From: Asticcacaulis sp.
GTDB taxonomy: Bacteria > Pseudomonadota > Alphaproteobacteria > Caulobacterales > Caulobacteraceae
Reading direction: 5' to 3'
DNA length: 64,000 nucleotides
Assembly: GCA_024707255.1 (NCBI GenBank)
Contig: JANQAC010000002.1
Coordinates: 180,001 to 244,000 of the forward strand
In this document: piece by piece, positions 1 through 9,445 of the stretch
How positions within the stretch are numbered: position 1 is the stretch's first letter
Layout of the letters: every line of letters begins with the position of its first letter
The notes under the pieces: model-generated
Told to the model about the DNA's origin: nothing
What the model saw: only the letters and a program-made list of their open reading frames with translations
Databases searched by the model: none
Program-made: the position numbers and the translations under genes

Positions 1-2251
1 ACCGCCACCCCCATGGCGCCGGCGCGGGTATTGTCGATATCGAGCTTGAGCTGGGGGGTGTCGTCCTGCACATTGGCGCGGACGTTCTGCAGGATCGGCT
101 CCTTGGCCGCCGCCGCCACAAGCTGGTCGCGCGCATCGGCCAGCCCCTCGTGGCCCACCCCGCTGACATCCTTTAATTGGAGGTCGAAGCCGGAGGCATT
201 GCCCAGTTCGCGCACGGCGGGCGGGATGATCGGAAAAACGCGGGCCGTGTGGATCTGCGAGAATTTCTTGTTAACGCGGTCGACGAGGGCAAACACCTTC
301 ATGTCGTCGCTGTGGCGTTGCTTGAAATCCTTCATGCGGACGAAGGCCATGCCCTGGTTTCCGCCGGATCCGGACCCACCGAAACCAGCGATGGTGAAGA
401 CGTAGGCAACCGACGGATCTTTCTGATAGACCTCCTGGACCTGCTTGAGGACGGCCACTGTCTTGTCGGTGGTGGAACCGACGGGCAACTGCACCCGGGT
501 CATGAGCGCACCCTGGTCTTCATCGGGCAGGAAGGAGGTCGGCAGGGTCATGGCCAGGCCGACGACCGCGGCGATGATGCCGGCATAGACCAGCATGAAC
601 AGGCCCGGCTTACGGATAATGCCCTTGACCGACTTCTGGTAGCGGTGGGCGAAGACCTGGAAGCCGCGATTGAATCCGGTGAGCAGCCCCTTGACCTTGA
701 CGTCTTCTTCTTCCGTACCTTCCGGCGCGACCGTGATGCCTTCGTGCGGCTTTGGGCGGCGCAGCAGGGTGGCGCAGAGCGGCGGGGTCAGGACGAGCGC
801 GACGAGGACCGACAGCCCCATGGCCGAAACGAGCGTCACCGAAAACTGGCGATAGATGATGCCCTGCGTGCCGCCGAAAAAGGCCATAGGCACAAACATG
901 GCGGCCAGCACCGAGGCGACGCCGATCAGGGCGCCGGTGATCTCGTCCATCGATTTCTGCGTCGCTTCGAGCGGCCCCAGGCCCTCTTCGTGCATGACGC
1001 GTTCGACGTTTTCGACCACGACGATCGCGTCATCGACCAGCAGGCCGATGGCCAGCACCAGCCCGAACATGGTGAGCGTGTTGATGGAGAAGCCGAAGAC
1101 GGCCAGGATACCGAAGGTGCCCAGCAGTACGACCGGCACGGCGATGGCTGGAATCAGCGTAGCGCGCCAGTTTTGCAGGAAGATGAACATGATGATGAAG
1201 ACGAGCACGATGGCTTCGACCAGGGTCTTCACCACGTCTTCGATCGACAGCTTGACGAAGTCCGTCGAGTCGTTGGGGATGGCGTATTTGACGCCGGCCG
1301 GGAAGGAGGGTTCCAGTTCCTTGATCTTGGCCTTGACCAGATCGGCGGTCCTGAGCGCATTGGCGCCGGTGGCCAGCGTTATCTGCATCCCGGACGCTTT
1401 GTGGCCGTTCATGCGGGCGATGCTGCCGTAGTTTTGCGGCCCCAGTTCGACGCGCGCCACGTCGCGCAGATAGACCGGCGTGCCAGCGGCGTTGTTCTTG
1501 ACGATGATGTTTTCAAATTGCGCCGGGGTCTGAAGCTGTGACTGCGCCGTGATGGTTGCGTTGATCGCGGTATCGGGCGTGGCCGGATCGGCCCCCAGAT
1601 TGCCGGCGGAAACCTGCGTGTTCTGCGCCCGGATGGCAGTGATGACATCCGTCGGCGTCAGGCTGAAACTGGCCAGCTTGTCGGCGTTCAGCCAGATGCG
1701 CATGGCGTATTGCGAACCGAAGACACGTGTATCGCCAACGCCTTCGATGCGCGAAATCGGGTCGTTGAGATTGGAGGCGATCCAGTCGGCGAGATCGGCG
1801 TTCGTCAGGCTGTCGTCTTCGGTATAGAGGGCGATGGCCATCAGGGTGGAGCCCGATGCCTTGTTGACGCGCAGGCCCTGCTGCTGCACGTCGGTCGGCA
1901 GGCGGCGGATCACCGAATTGGCCTGGTTCTGAACCTGGACTGGGCGAAATCCGGATCGGTTCCGGCCTCGAACACCAGGGTCACCGAACCGGAACCGGTC
2001 GAGGAGGTCGAGGTCATGTATTTCAGGCCGTCGAGCCCGGTCATGCCCTGTTCGATCACCTGGGTAACCGAATCCTCGACCACCTTGGCCGAAGCGCCGG
2101 TATAGGTGGCCGAAACCGTGACCTGCGGCAGGGCGATCTTCGGATACTGCTCGACCGGCAGGGTGAAGATGGCCAGGGTGCCGGCCAGCATGATGACGAT
2201 GGCGATGACCCAGGCAAAGATGGGCCGGACGATAAAGAAACGCGACAGCAT
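1..2251 (-). CDS. RND (HAE1/AcrB-type) multidrug efflux permease, 3' end outside window, one frameshift
   Basis: Inner-membrane proton-driven pump of a tripartite efflux system. The N-terminus carries the family hallmark [10 protein letters not shown] (TM1), followed by VTQVIEQ and the [11 protein letters not shown] segment of the porter domain. Further on, reading leftward near 1060-1015, is the TM4 motif [11 protein letters not shown] with the paired Asp residues of the proton relay. The reading frame breaks at about 1940, where GACCTGG appears to have lost one C on the plus strand; adding it restores the expected VQVQNQ sequence. The C-terminal part of the protein lies left of position 1. 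The gene starts 3 bases after the stop of the adaptor gene, a standard adaptor-permease operon. Family identity is firm; the substrate cannot be told. Confidence 0.93.
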
Positions 2252-2254
2252 GAA

Positions 2255-3412
2255 CTATTGCTCCGAAGCGGTTGGAGCGGGCTTGATCGGCTGGGCCTTG
2301 ATGTCGCCCTTGTCCTTCAGTTTCATGGCGCCTTCGGCGATCACCTTGTCGCCGGCCTTGAGACCATTCAGCACCTGCCACTGGTTGCCCTGCATCTGGC
2401 CAAGCGTAATGGCCTGCTTGTGCGCCTTGTTATCGGCCCCGGCCAGCAAAACGCTGGCCCCGCCTGTCGGATCCAGCACCACGGCGCCCTGCGGGATCAG
2501 GATCGCCTGCGATACCGTGCCCTTGACGATACGGGCATTGACGAACATGCCGGGCAGCAGCAGGCCCTGCGGATTGGCGAAGACGGCGCGCAGCGTCACC
2601 GAACCTGTGGCCGGATCGACCGTGACATCGGAAAATTCCAGCCGGCCGGTGAGCGGATAGGTCGAGCCGTCATCGAGCGTCAGGGTGACGTCGGCATGAT
2701 CCGGCGCGCCCAGTTCTCCAGAGGCCAGGGCGCGTTTGAGCTTCAGCAGGTCGGAGGCCGATTGGGTGATATCGACATAGATTTTGGAGAGGTCCTGCAC
2801 CGTCGCCGGGGCGGTCGTCTGGTTGGCGGTCACCAGGGCGCCGGGCGTCACCGTGGACTTGCCAATCTGGCCGGAGATGGGAGAGACGACCTTGGTATAG
2901 TTCAGATTGATGTGGGCGGTCTGGACCGCCGCCTTTTGCAGGGCCAGGGTAGCGGCGGCGGTCTTCAGCGCCGTCTGGGCGTCGTCGTAATCCTGCTGGC
3001 TAATGGCCTTGAGGCCGATAAGCTGGGTGTAGCGATCGGCCTTTTGCTTTGCCGAATCGTAATTGGCCTGGGCCTGGGCCTGCTGGGCCAGCGCGCTGTC
3101 ATAGGCCGCCTGATAGGTGGCCGCATCGATCTGGTAGAGCGACTGGCCTGCCGTTACCTGTCCGCCCTCGGTGAACAGTCGCGCCTTGATGATGCCGCCG
3201 ACCTGCGGCCGCACTTCGGAGACGAGGTAGGCCGAAGTCCGGCCGGCCAGTTCCTGGGTCAGGTTGAGGGGCTGTGTATTGACCACCACATAGCCTACCG
3301 TCGTCGGTCCGTGCGCGCCCTTCGCGCCGCCATCGTCCTTTTTGGCGCAGCCAGAAAGACAAAGCGTGCCGATCAGGGCGGCCGCAATCACGGTAGGTAA
3401 AGGTTTAAACAT
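2255..3412 (-). CDS. RND efflux periplasmic adaptor (membrane fusion protein), lipoprotein
   Basis: AcrA/MexA-type adaptor linking the inner-membrane RND pump to an outer-membrane channel. It has a lipoprotein signal peptide with lipobox LSGC (Cys22), a lipoyl half-motif around VRPQVGGIIKARLFTEG, a coiled-coil hairpin rich in Ala/Gln, the second lipoyl half, and beta-barrel and membrane-proximal domains ending near TASEQ. The 385-aa length is usual for the family. The open frame continues far upstream without a stop, but that extension is antisense to the neighbouring sugar reductase gene. The ATG at 3412 has AAGAGG just upstream and opens the signal peptide, so it is preferred. It is the first gene of a two-gene operon with the permease. 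Confidence 0.95.
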   Translation of the reverse strand: MFKPLPTVIAAALIGTLCLSGCAKKDDGGAKGAHGPTTVGYVVVNTQPLNLTQELAGRTSAYLVSEVRPQVGGIIKARLFTEGGQVTAGQSLYQIDAATYQAAYDSALAQQAQAQANYDSAKQKADRYTQLIGLKAISQQDYDDAQTALKTAAATLALQKAAVQTAHINLNYTKVVSPISGQIGKSTVTPGALVTANQTTAPATVQDLSKIYVDITQSASDLLKLKRALASGELGAPDHADVTLTLDDGSTYPLTGRLEFSDVTVDPATGSVTLRAVFANPQGLLLPGMFVNARIVKGTVSQAILIPQGAVVLDPTGGASVLLAGADNKAHKQAITLGQMQGNQWQVLNGLKAGDKVIAEGAMKLKDKGDIKAQPIKPAPTASEQ

Positions 3413-3709
3413 CAGGCGCCTCTTGGTTACTGCCCTTCTTAACGCAGGTGCGAACATTTTCCGGCGAAAATATCGAACAGATTTTTCGTATAGGCGGTAT
3501 TTGTCAGTCATGAATAGGCGTGCATATCCATATAGTTGAGTTTCACGTCTGTATGACACGGGTGGGGTATTGGATTGTAGGGGCGGCAATCGCGGAAAGT
3601 CGGAAAAAGCGCTTGAAACCCGCGATGATAAGACGCAAGAACGCAGTCTCCGGCCTGACCGTACCGCACCGGTGACAGGTGCGGACGAGGGTCGATCGAG
3701 GACAGGCTG
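3413..3709. other. Divergent intergenic region between efflux operon and polysaccharide operon
   Basis: About 300 bases without a credible gene. It must hold the promoters for the leftward adaptor-permease operon and the rightward sugar reductase operon. No TetR-type or other repressor gene and no clear palindrome stands out. Confidence 0.6.
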
Positions 3710-4615
3710 ATGAACAAGACGGTATTGATAACGGGCGCGGATGGGTTCACCGGTGGTTATGTGGCGCATGATCTGGCGGCGCGGGGCTACCGCGTGATCG
3801 GATTGACGCGGCGGGATATGCCGGCGGCCGACTTTCCGCATTGCGCCGGGCTTTACAGCGCCGATCTGATGGACCAGCCGACGCTTGAGGCGATTATGTC
3901 TGAAACGCGCCCGGATGCCGTGATGCACCTGGCGGCGATCAGCTTCGTGGCGCATGGCGATGCCGACGCCATCTATGCGACAAATCTGATCGGTACGCGC
4001 CATCTGCTTGAAGCCCTGAAGCGGACCCACAGGCCCGACAGCGTGCTGCTGGCCTCCAGCGCCAATGTCTATGGCAATGCCACGCCGGGGGCCATATCGG
4101 AAGGCGCCGTGCTGGCGCCCGCCAATGATTACGCCGTCAGCAAGGTGGCGATGGAATATATGGCGGCCCTCTATCGTGACAGCCTGCCGCTCATTGTGAC
4201 GCGGCCGTTCAACTATACCGGCGTTGGACAGGGCGAAAACTTCCTCCTGCCCAAGATCGTCAGCCATATCCGTCGCCGTGCCAAAACCATCGAACTGGGT
4301 AATATTGATGTGGCGCGTGATTTTTCCGATGTCCGCATGGTGGCTGAAGCCTATCGCCGGCTGATCGAAAATCCGTCTGCCACCGGCCAGACGGTCAATA
4401 TCTGCTCGGGCCGGGCCTACACCCTGAAGGAGGTCATCCGCATGGCCTGCGACATTGCCGGCCATGAGATTGAAGTGCGGGTCAATCCTGCCTTTGTCCG
4501 CGCCAATGAGGTCAGGGTGCTGCAGGGGGATCGTCGCCGGCTGGAAGCGCTGGCGCTCGATTTGCCGGCCTATGATCTGGGCGATACCTTGCGCTGGATG
4601 ATCGAAGCGCCTTAA
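3710..4615 (+). CDS. rmd: NAD-dependent epimerase/dehydratase family, probable GDP-6-deoxy-D-lyxo-4-hexulose reductase (Rmd-like)
   Basis: Extended short-chain dehydrogenase of 301 aa. The Rossmann motif GADGFTGG lies at residues 8-15, SSANVYG marks the substrate-side Ser, and YAVSK gives the catalytic Tyr-Lys pair. The segment RPFNYTGVGQ and the following LPKIVSHIRR are typical of Rmd and related GDP-4-keto-6-deoxymannose reductases. Rmd makes GDP-D-rhamnose from the product of GDP-mannose 4,6-dehydratase, and a gmd gene lies at 34549. The start has GAGGA upstream. It leads a tight operon with the next two genes. A related epimerase such as a GDP-fucose or UDP-sugar enzyme is the alternative, so the symbol is tentative. 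Confidence 0.75.
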   Translation: MNKTVLITGADGFTGGYVAHDLAARGYRVIGLTRRDMPAADFPHCAGLYSADLMDQPTLEAIMSETRPDAVMHLAAISFVAHGDADAIYATNLIGTRHLLEALKRTHRPDSVLLASSANVYGNATPGAISEGAVLAPANDYAVSKVAMEYMAALYRDSLPLIVTRPFNYTGVGQGENFLLPKIVSHIRRRAKTIELGNIDVARDFSDVRMVAEAYRRLIENPSATGQTVNICSGRAYTLKEVIRMACDIAGHEIEVRVNPAFVRANEVRVLQGDRRRLEALALDLPAYDLGDTLRWMIEAP

Positions 4616-4625
4616 GACAGCCCAT

Positions 4626-5183
4626 ATGAAAACTGTCTCCCGACTGGAAAAAATCAGACCCGCCGAAACAATGGAAGACCTGCTGGCTTTCTATGACGAG
4701 CGCTTCCTGTGGTGTGCTTACAAGACGCTTCTGGGGCGCACGCCGGATGAAACTGCCCTGCGCACCTACCTGCCCCTGCTGCGTAATGGTGAAGACCGGC
4801 GGGCGATTATTCAGGATCTGGCGGCGTCTGAAGAGGGGCGGCGTTACGCAGAACGCGGGGGAACGCCCTTTGCGGTGAGGCAGCCGAATGCAATAGGGAA
4901 AATGCTCCGTCGACTGGAGCGCATCCTGTTTCACCGATTGGGCTGGATCGGCGGATCGCGGCGATATGCCCGTCTTGAGAACCGGATGGGACAGGGGTTC
5001 GAGCAGGTGCTGGCGCGGCTGGAGGGGGGAATTACGGGACGCGAAGCGGAAAAGGACGCGCCTGACAGCCTGAACGCTCAAATCGGCGACCTGAAGCGGC
5101 TGGCCAGTCTGCCGCCTTCGGCCCAGTCTATATATTACCGGCTTCGCGCTAAGGCGGCGTCGCTGAAAGGGCGAGGGATCTGA
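4626..5183 (+). CDS. DUF4214-like protein of unknown role
   Basis: A 185-aa protein with no signal peptide. The first 80 residues contain YKTLLGRTPDE followed by a spaced LLRNGEDRRAIIQDLAASEEG, which resembles the DUF4214 repeat found next to or inside bacterial glycosyltransferases and surface proteins. The rest is basic, with a short predicted coiled coil (ENRMGQGFEQVLARLE). It sits 10 bases after the sugar reductase, and its TGA overlaps the ATG of the next glycosyltransferase by one base, so translation of the two is probably coupled. A helper role in polysaccharide assembly is inferred from context only. Confidence 0.7.
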   Translation: MKTVSRLEKIRPAETMEDLLAFYDERFLWCAYKTLLGRTPDETALRTYLPLLRNGEDRRAIIQDLAASEEGRRYAERGGTPFAVRQPNAIGKMLRRLERILFHRLGWIGGSRRYARLENRMGQGFEQVLARLEGGITGREAEKDAPDSLNAQIGDLKRLASLPPSAQSIYYRLRAKAASLKGRGI

Positions 5184-7705
5184 TGCGCATAGTCCTCGAT
5201 CTTCAAGGGGTGCAGGGCGAAAGCCGGATACGTGGCATCGGTCGTTACAGTCTGTCCCTGGCCGAAGCCATCGTCCGCAACCGTGACGCCCATGAGGTGC
5301 ATCTCATACTGAACGGTATGCTGAAGGATGGAATCGAGCCGATCCGGGCCGCCTTTGCGGACTTGCTGCCGCGAGAACATATACATGTGTGGCACGCCGC
5401 TGCCCCGACTGATTCCGTCCATTCGGGCAATGAAGGGCGGCGCTATGCCGCGGAATGGTTGCGGGAGGCGTTCATCGCGTCACTGGCGCCGGATGTGGTG
5501 CATATTTCCAGCCTGTTCGAGGGCTTCGGTGACGACGCGGTTCACAGCCTGGGGCGCTCGCCCTGGACGGTGCCCACGGCCGTGACGCTCTATGACCTGA
5601 TCCCCTTGCTGAAGGACAGCGGCTACGCGCATCCCGACCCGGCTTTCGAGCCCTTCTACCGTGATCGCCTGAACCATCTGCGCCAGGCCGATCGGCTTCT
5701 GTGCATTTCTGAATCGGCGCGCAATGAAGCCATCAGCCTACTCAATACCCGCCCGGAAGATGCAGTCAATATCGGCGCCGCTGTCGATGACCGCTTTCGT
5801 CCGGTCGAGATAAGCGCGGGCGAAAAAGCCGACCTGTTCCGTCGTCTTGGATTGTCACGCAAGCTGGTGATGTATTCGGGCGCCACCGACGAACGCAAGA
5901 ACCATATGCGGCTGATCGAAGCCTGGGCACGCCTGCCGGAAACTGTTCGCAGCCAGCATCAGCTTGTGATTGTCGGCAAATTGCCTGACGCGCATTTCAA
6001 TGCGTTCACCGATCAGGCCCGGCGTTTTGGACTTTCGGGACAGGATGTGGTCATCACCGGCCGGGTCAGCGATGACGACCTTCTGAAACTGTATAATCTC
6101 TGCACTTTGTTCGTATTTCCATCCCTGCACGAGGGCTTCGGCCTGCCGGTTCTGGAGGCCATGTCGTGCGGCGCCGCCGTGATCGCATCCAGCCTGACCA
6201 GTATGCCGGAAATCGTTGGGCGGCAGGATGCGCTGTTTGATCCATGTGATGTCGACGCCATTGCCGCAAAGATGCAGCAAGCGCTTGAAGACACGGCGTT
6301 TCGTGCCGATCTGTCCGAAAGCGGGCTCCGACGCGCTTCAGACTATTCCTGGGATATTACGGCCCAAAAAGCGATAGCTGCATTCGAAGCGCTCCATGCG
6401 GCAAAGACGGCGGGCGGTACGCCGACCGCGGAGATGGTGGTTGAAGCGGCCATCGAGCACTTCGCCGGTCGCGCCGATCGGGAGGCCATCGCATTTGTCG
6501 ACTTGGCCGCCGGGCTCGCCAAAACCTATCCGGCGCCTGCCCCGCGTCAGTTGCTGGTGGATATCTCGGAGCTGGCGACCCAGGACAGCCGTACCGGCAT
6601 TCAGCGCGTGGTGCGAAGCATCCTCAGTGAACTTGTGGCCCGGCCACCGCAAGGGTTCGTGGTGCGGCCCGTTTATGCCGGTACGGAGGTTCAGGGGTAC
6701 CGCTATGCAACGCGCTTCATGCATGCTTTCCAGGGCCAGTCACCCAGCGCGGAAGATATCTGCGTCGAAGTGCGCAGCGGGGATGTTTTTCTGGGGCTGG
6801 ACCTCCAGCATATCGTTGTCATGCGCCAGGCGGAGGTTTACCGCGAGTGGCGGCGGATGGGCGTGGAAGTCTATTTTGTTGTTTATGACCTTCTGCCGCT
6901 CGTTCTTCCGGCTTTCTTCGCGGTGGAAATGCAGGATGCCCACCAAAACTGGCTGAAGACCCTGGCTGAGATGGATGGCATTGTCGCCATCTCAAGAGCA
7001 GTGGCTGACGAAACGGCGGAATGGCTGAAGGCAAATGGACCAGAGCGACACCGTCCTTTGAAACTGGGCTGGTTCCATCTCGGCGCCGATATCGAGGGCT
7101 CGCGCCCGACCACAGGATTGCCTCCGGAATCGACATCGGTGTTCCAGGCCATGCGCGAACGCCCGACCTTCCTGATGGTCGGCACCCTGGAGCCGCGCAA
7201 GGGATATGCCCAGGTCATTGACGCCTGCGATGCCCTGTGGGCGGAAGGCGTGGATGCCAATCTGGTGCTGGTCGGCAAGCTCGGCTGGCATGTCGGCGCT
7301 CTCGTCAGTCAGGTGCGCGATCACCCCCATCGCCATGATCGGCTGTTCTGGCTGGAAAATGCCTCAGACGAGTTTCTTCAAAAGCTTTACGACAAAGCCG
7401 ACGCCCTGATTGCGGCCTCGGAAGGCGAGGGCTTCGGCCTGCCGCTGATCGAGGCGGCGCGGCACGACCTGGCTATTATAGCGCGCGACCTGCCGGTCTT
7501 CCGTGAGGTGGCCGGTGAGCGCGCCAGCTTCTTCGACGCCCATGACGCCGCTGGCCTGGCTGGACACCTGAAAACCTGGCTTGACCTCCACGCAGAGGAT
7601 CGCGCGCCGCGTTCGTCCGGCTTGCCCTGGCTGACCTGGGCGCAAAGCCGTGATCAGCTGGTCGAGGTGATCTTAGGCGGGAAATGGTACAAATGCTGGA
7701 TCTGA
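5183..7705 (+). CDS. Tandem two-domain GT4 glycosyltransferase
   Basis: An 840-aa protein with two complete GT-B glycosyltransferases joined head to tail. The first half (about 1-400) has the RGIGRYS start typical of mannosyl/rhamnosyl transferases and the retaining GT4 motif E-x7-E at Glu317 and Glu325 (EGFGLPVLE). A short linker follows, then a second domain from about residue 455 that opens with LLVDISELA and has Glu749/Glu757 (EGFGLPLIE). Such tandem enzymes usually add two or more linkages of an O-antigen repeat, often of D-mannose or D-rhamnose. The neighbouring Rmd-like gene makes D-rhamnose transfer a reasonable guess. The start overlaps the previous stop (TGATG). Confidence 0.88.
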   Translation: MRIVLDLQGVQGESRIRGIGRYSLSLAEAIVRNRDAHEVHLILNGMLKDGIEPIRAAFADLLPREHIHVWHAAAPTDSVHSGNEGRRYAAEWLREAFIASLAPDVVHISSLFEGFGDDAVHSLGRSPWTVPTAVTLYDLIPLLKDSGYAHPDPAFEPFYRDRLNHLRQADRLLCISESARNEAISLLNTRPEDAVNIGAAVDDRFRPVEISAGEKADLFRRLGLSRKLVMYSGATDERKNHMRLIEAWARLPETVRSQHQLVIVGKLPDAHFNAFTDQARRFGLSGQDVVITGRVSDDDLLKLYNLCTLFVFPSLHEGFGLPVLEAMSCGAAVIASSLTSMPEIVGRQDALFDPCDVDAIAAKMQQALEDTAFRADLSESGLRRASDYSWDITAQKAIAAFEALHAAKTAGGTPTAEMVVEAAIEHFAGRADREAIAFVDLAAGLAKTYPAPAPRQLLVDISELATQDSRTGIQRVVRSILSELVARPPQGFVVRPVYAGTEVQGYRYATRFMHAFQGQSPSAEDICVEVRSGDVFLGLDLQHIVVMRQAEVYREWRRMGVEVYFVVYDLLPLVLPAFFAVEMQDAHQNWLKTLAEMDGIVAISRAVADETAEWLKANGPERHRPLKLGWFHLGADIEGSRPTTGLPPESTSVFQAMRERPTFLMVGTLEPRKGYAQVIDACDALWAEGVDANLVLVGKLGWHVGALVSQVRDHPHRHDRLFWLENASDEFLQKLYDKADALIAASEGEGFGLPLIEAARHDLAIIARDLPVFREVAGERASFFDAHDAAGLAGHLKTWLDLHAEDRAPRSSGLPWLTWAQSRDQLVEVILGGKWYKCWI

Positions 7706-8224
7706 GACAATCGGGCATATGTCTTTAGCTGCCGATGGCAAGCGGGATATTCACCTGGTTTTGGGAATGGCGTATCCGTCATTGCGTTGCAGTGCGCAAT
7801 ATAGCCAGGTATGCCGTGCCAAAACCTGGGGCTGAATCTTTGAGTAAGATCAATTAAAGGTCATGCCGATCTCGCCTTGTTTTCCCTCAAATCGAGAAAG
7901 GGTTGGCCAAATTTCGCCTTACTTGAAATATAGAGAATGGGCTTTGGTTACCTTGGTATTTGTGTTTGCCTGACATCAGAAATTGTTTTGTTCTAAGGAG
8001 TTCCTGCCGCCGGAAGTTTTAAAACTGACCGAAACGGGCCTGTTCCCGGAGAATGGCAAGCGTTTTAAACTCCAGGGTATGGACTACGTCCGAACAGATA
8101 TCTGTGTGGTAATTTCTTTCTGCCGGCAGATCGACTGATTATTGCGGCAGATGCGAAAACAATGAAAGTTTCTGCCGGTTACCTGGCCCCGATTGTGTCC
8201 TGATGTTTCCTATAAGAGGTTTCG
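7706..8224. other. 519-base non-coding gap
   Basis: More AT-rich than the flanking genes and with no credible open frame on either strand. TTTCTGCCGG occurs twice (near 8120 and 8170), the first copy as the small palindrome TGCCGGCA. The promoter of the hydrolase-RTX operon should lie here, but I cannot place it. AAGAGG just before 8225 is its ribosome binding site. Confidence 0.5.
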
Positions 8225-9436
8225 ATGAATCTCCGTCCCGTGCTGTTCTTGGCGATATTGGCGCTAAGCGCCTGTGGTGGCAGTAGTGGCGGGGGCAATA
8301 GTGGCGGAACGGGCGCCAGCGGTGGCTCGGGCGCATCCAGTTCGAGCAGTTCAAGCAATGCGCCGGCGCCGACCGTCACCTTGAGCGCTTCGCCGGAATC
8401 GATTACGGCGGGAAGCTCCAGTGTCCTGACCTGGAGCTCGACGAATGCGGATAGCTGTACCGCATCTGGAGACTGGAGCGGTACGAAAAGCACTTCGGGC
8501 TCTGTCACGGTCACGCCCAGCGCGACATCCACCTATACGCTGTCCTGTACGGGCGGCGGCTGGACGCCCAGCCAATCCGTGACGATCACAGTATCAGCCT
8601 CGGCTGTAACGTCTGCCTCCGCCTCCACCCTCGGAACCTACACGGTGGCGACCTACACTAGCGGCATCGCCACCGGCAGTCTGTATAACATTCCGAAGAT
8701 CTGGTATCCCACCAATGGAACGGCCCCCTATGCCGCGGTGGTATTCATTCCCGGTTACGGAACCACATATACCGAATCGCCGGAGGTTGTCAGCATCAAC
8801 GGGAAATCGGTTGTGGAGGCCGACATCATACAGTGGGCCAATTTCCTGGCCTCGCATGGTTTCGTGGTCATGTTTATCGATCCGAAGGACCTTTACGCTA
8901 CCCCGAATACACGCTCGCTCGCTCTCGATCAGGCCGTCGACGCCCTGGTGGCGGAGAATACGCGCAGCGCCAGCCCGTTGTTCGGCCGCCTCCAGGTCGA
9001 TAAGATCGCCGTCATGGGCCATTCCTACGGCGGCGCTGGCGCCATTCTGGCCACCGGCCTCGGCAATTCGCACGTCGTGGCCGCCGTGGGCTTAAGCCCG
9101 GTGTCATCCAGCACCAATCCCTATGGCGCCGACAAGACACCGACCATCATGATTTCAGCGGTGGCTGATCCGTATCTGTCCAATTTTCCGCAGCAATACG
9201 GCACTATTCCTTCCACCACCACCAAGCTGCTGGCGAACTTCAAGCAGAATACGGCCGAATGGAAAAGTATGCACGCCATAGCCCTGACCCCGCTGGGCAC
9301 CCACTCGACCGATCCGGAAGTGGCCCGCCTGGCCCTGTCCTTCCTTGAAGTCTACCTGCACAGCGATACCCGCTACAAACCCTTTTTGGTGAATGACGCC
9401 GCCAATATGGCCAATTTCGATTACGTCAATCCGTAA
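8225..9436 (+). CDS. Lipoprotein alpha/beta hydrolase (cutinase/dienelactone-hydrolase-like) with Ser-rich linker
   Basis: A 403-aa surface or periplasmic lipoprotein. The signal peptide ends in LSAC (Cys17). A low-complexity Gly/Ser linker follows (about 18-45), then an Ig-like beta domain with VTLSASPESITAG and a CTASGDW/LSCTGGG pair (about 48-130). The catalytic domain from about 140 has the nucleophile elbow GHSYGG with Ser267, preceded by VVFIPGYG, which would form the oxyanion region. The late THSTDPEVA segment probably carries the catalytic His. The layout resembles secreted polyester or lipid esterases; the substrate is unknown. It lies 9 bases before the RTX gene, so the two are probably co-transcribed. 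Confidence 0.8.
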   Translation: MNLRPVLFLAILALSACGGSSGGGNSGGTGASGGSGASSSSSSSNAPAPTVTLSASPESITAGSSSVLTWSSTNADSCTASGDWSGTKSTSGSVTVTPSATSTYTLSCTGGGWTPSQSVTITVSASAVTSASASTLGTYTVATYTSGIATGSLYNIPKIWYPTNGTAPYAAVVFIPGYGTTYTESPEVVSINGKSVVEADIIQWANFLASHGFVVMFIDPKDLYATPNTRSLALDQAVDALVAENTRSASPLFGRLQVDKIAVMGHSYGGAGAILATGLGNSHVVAAVGLSPVSSSTNPYGADKTPTIMISAVADPYLSNFPQQYGTIPSTTTKLLANFKQNTAEWKSMHAIALTPLGTHSTDPEVARLALSFLEVYLHSDTRYKPFLVNDAANMANFDYVNP

Positions 9437-9445
9437 GGACAAACT

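Noticed and set aside
177..1541. Long open frame on the plus strand across the RND permease
   Set aside because: Its protein is rich in Asp, Arg, His and Gln with no family pattern, while the minus strand carries clear RND transporter motifs over the same bases.
3413..4465. Long N-terminal extension of the efflux adaptor
   Set aside because: It is antisense to the sugar reductase gene; the lipoprotein signal starts at the ATG of 3412.
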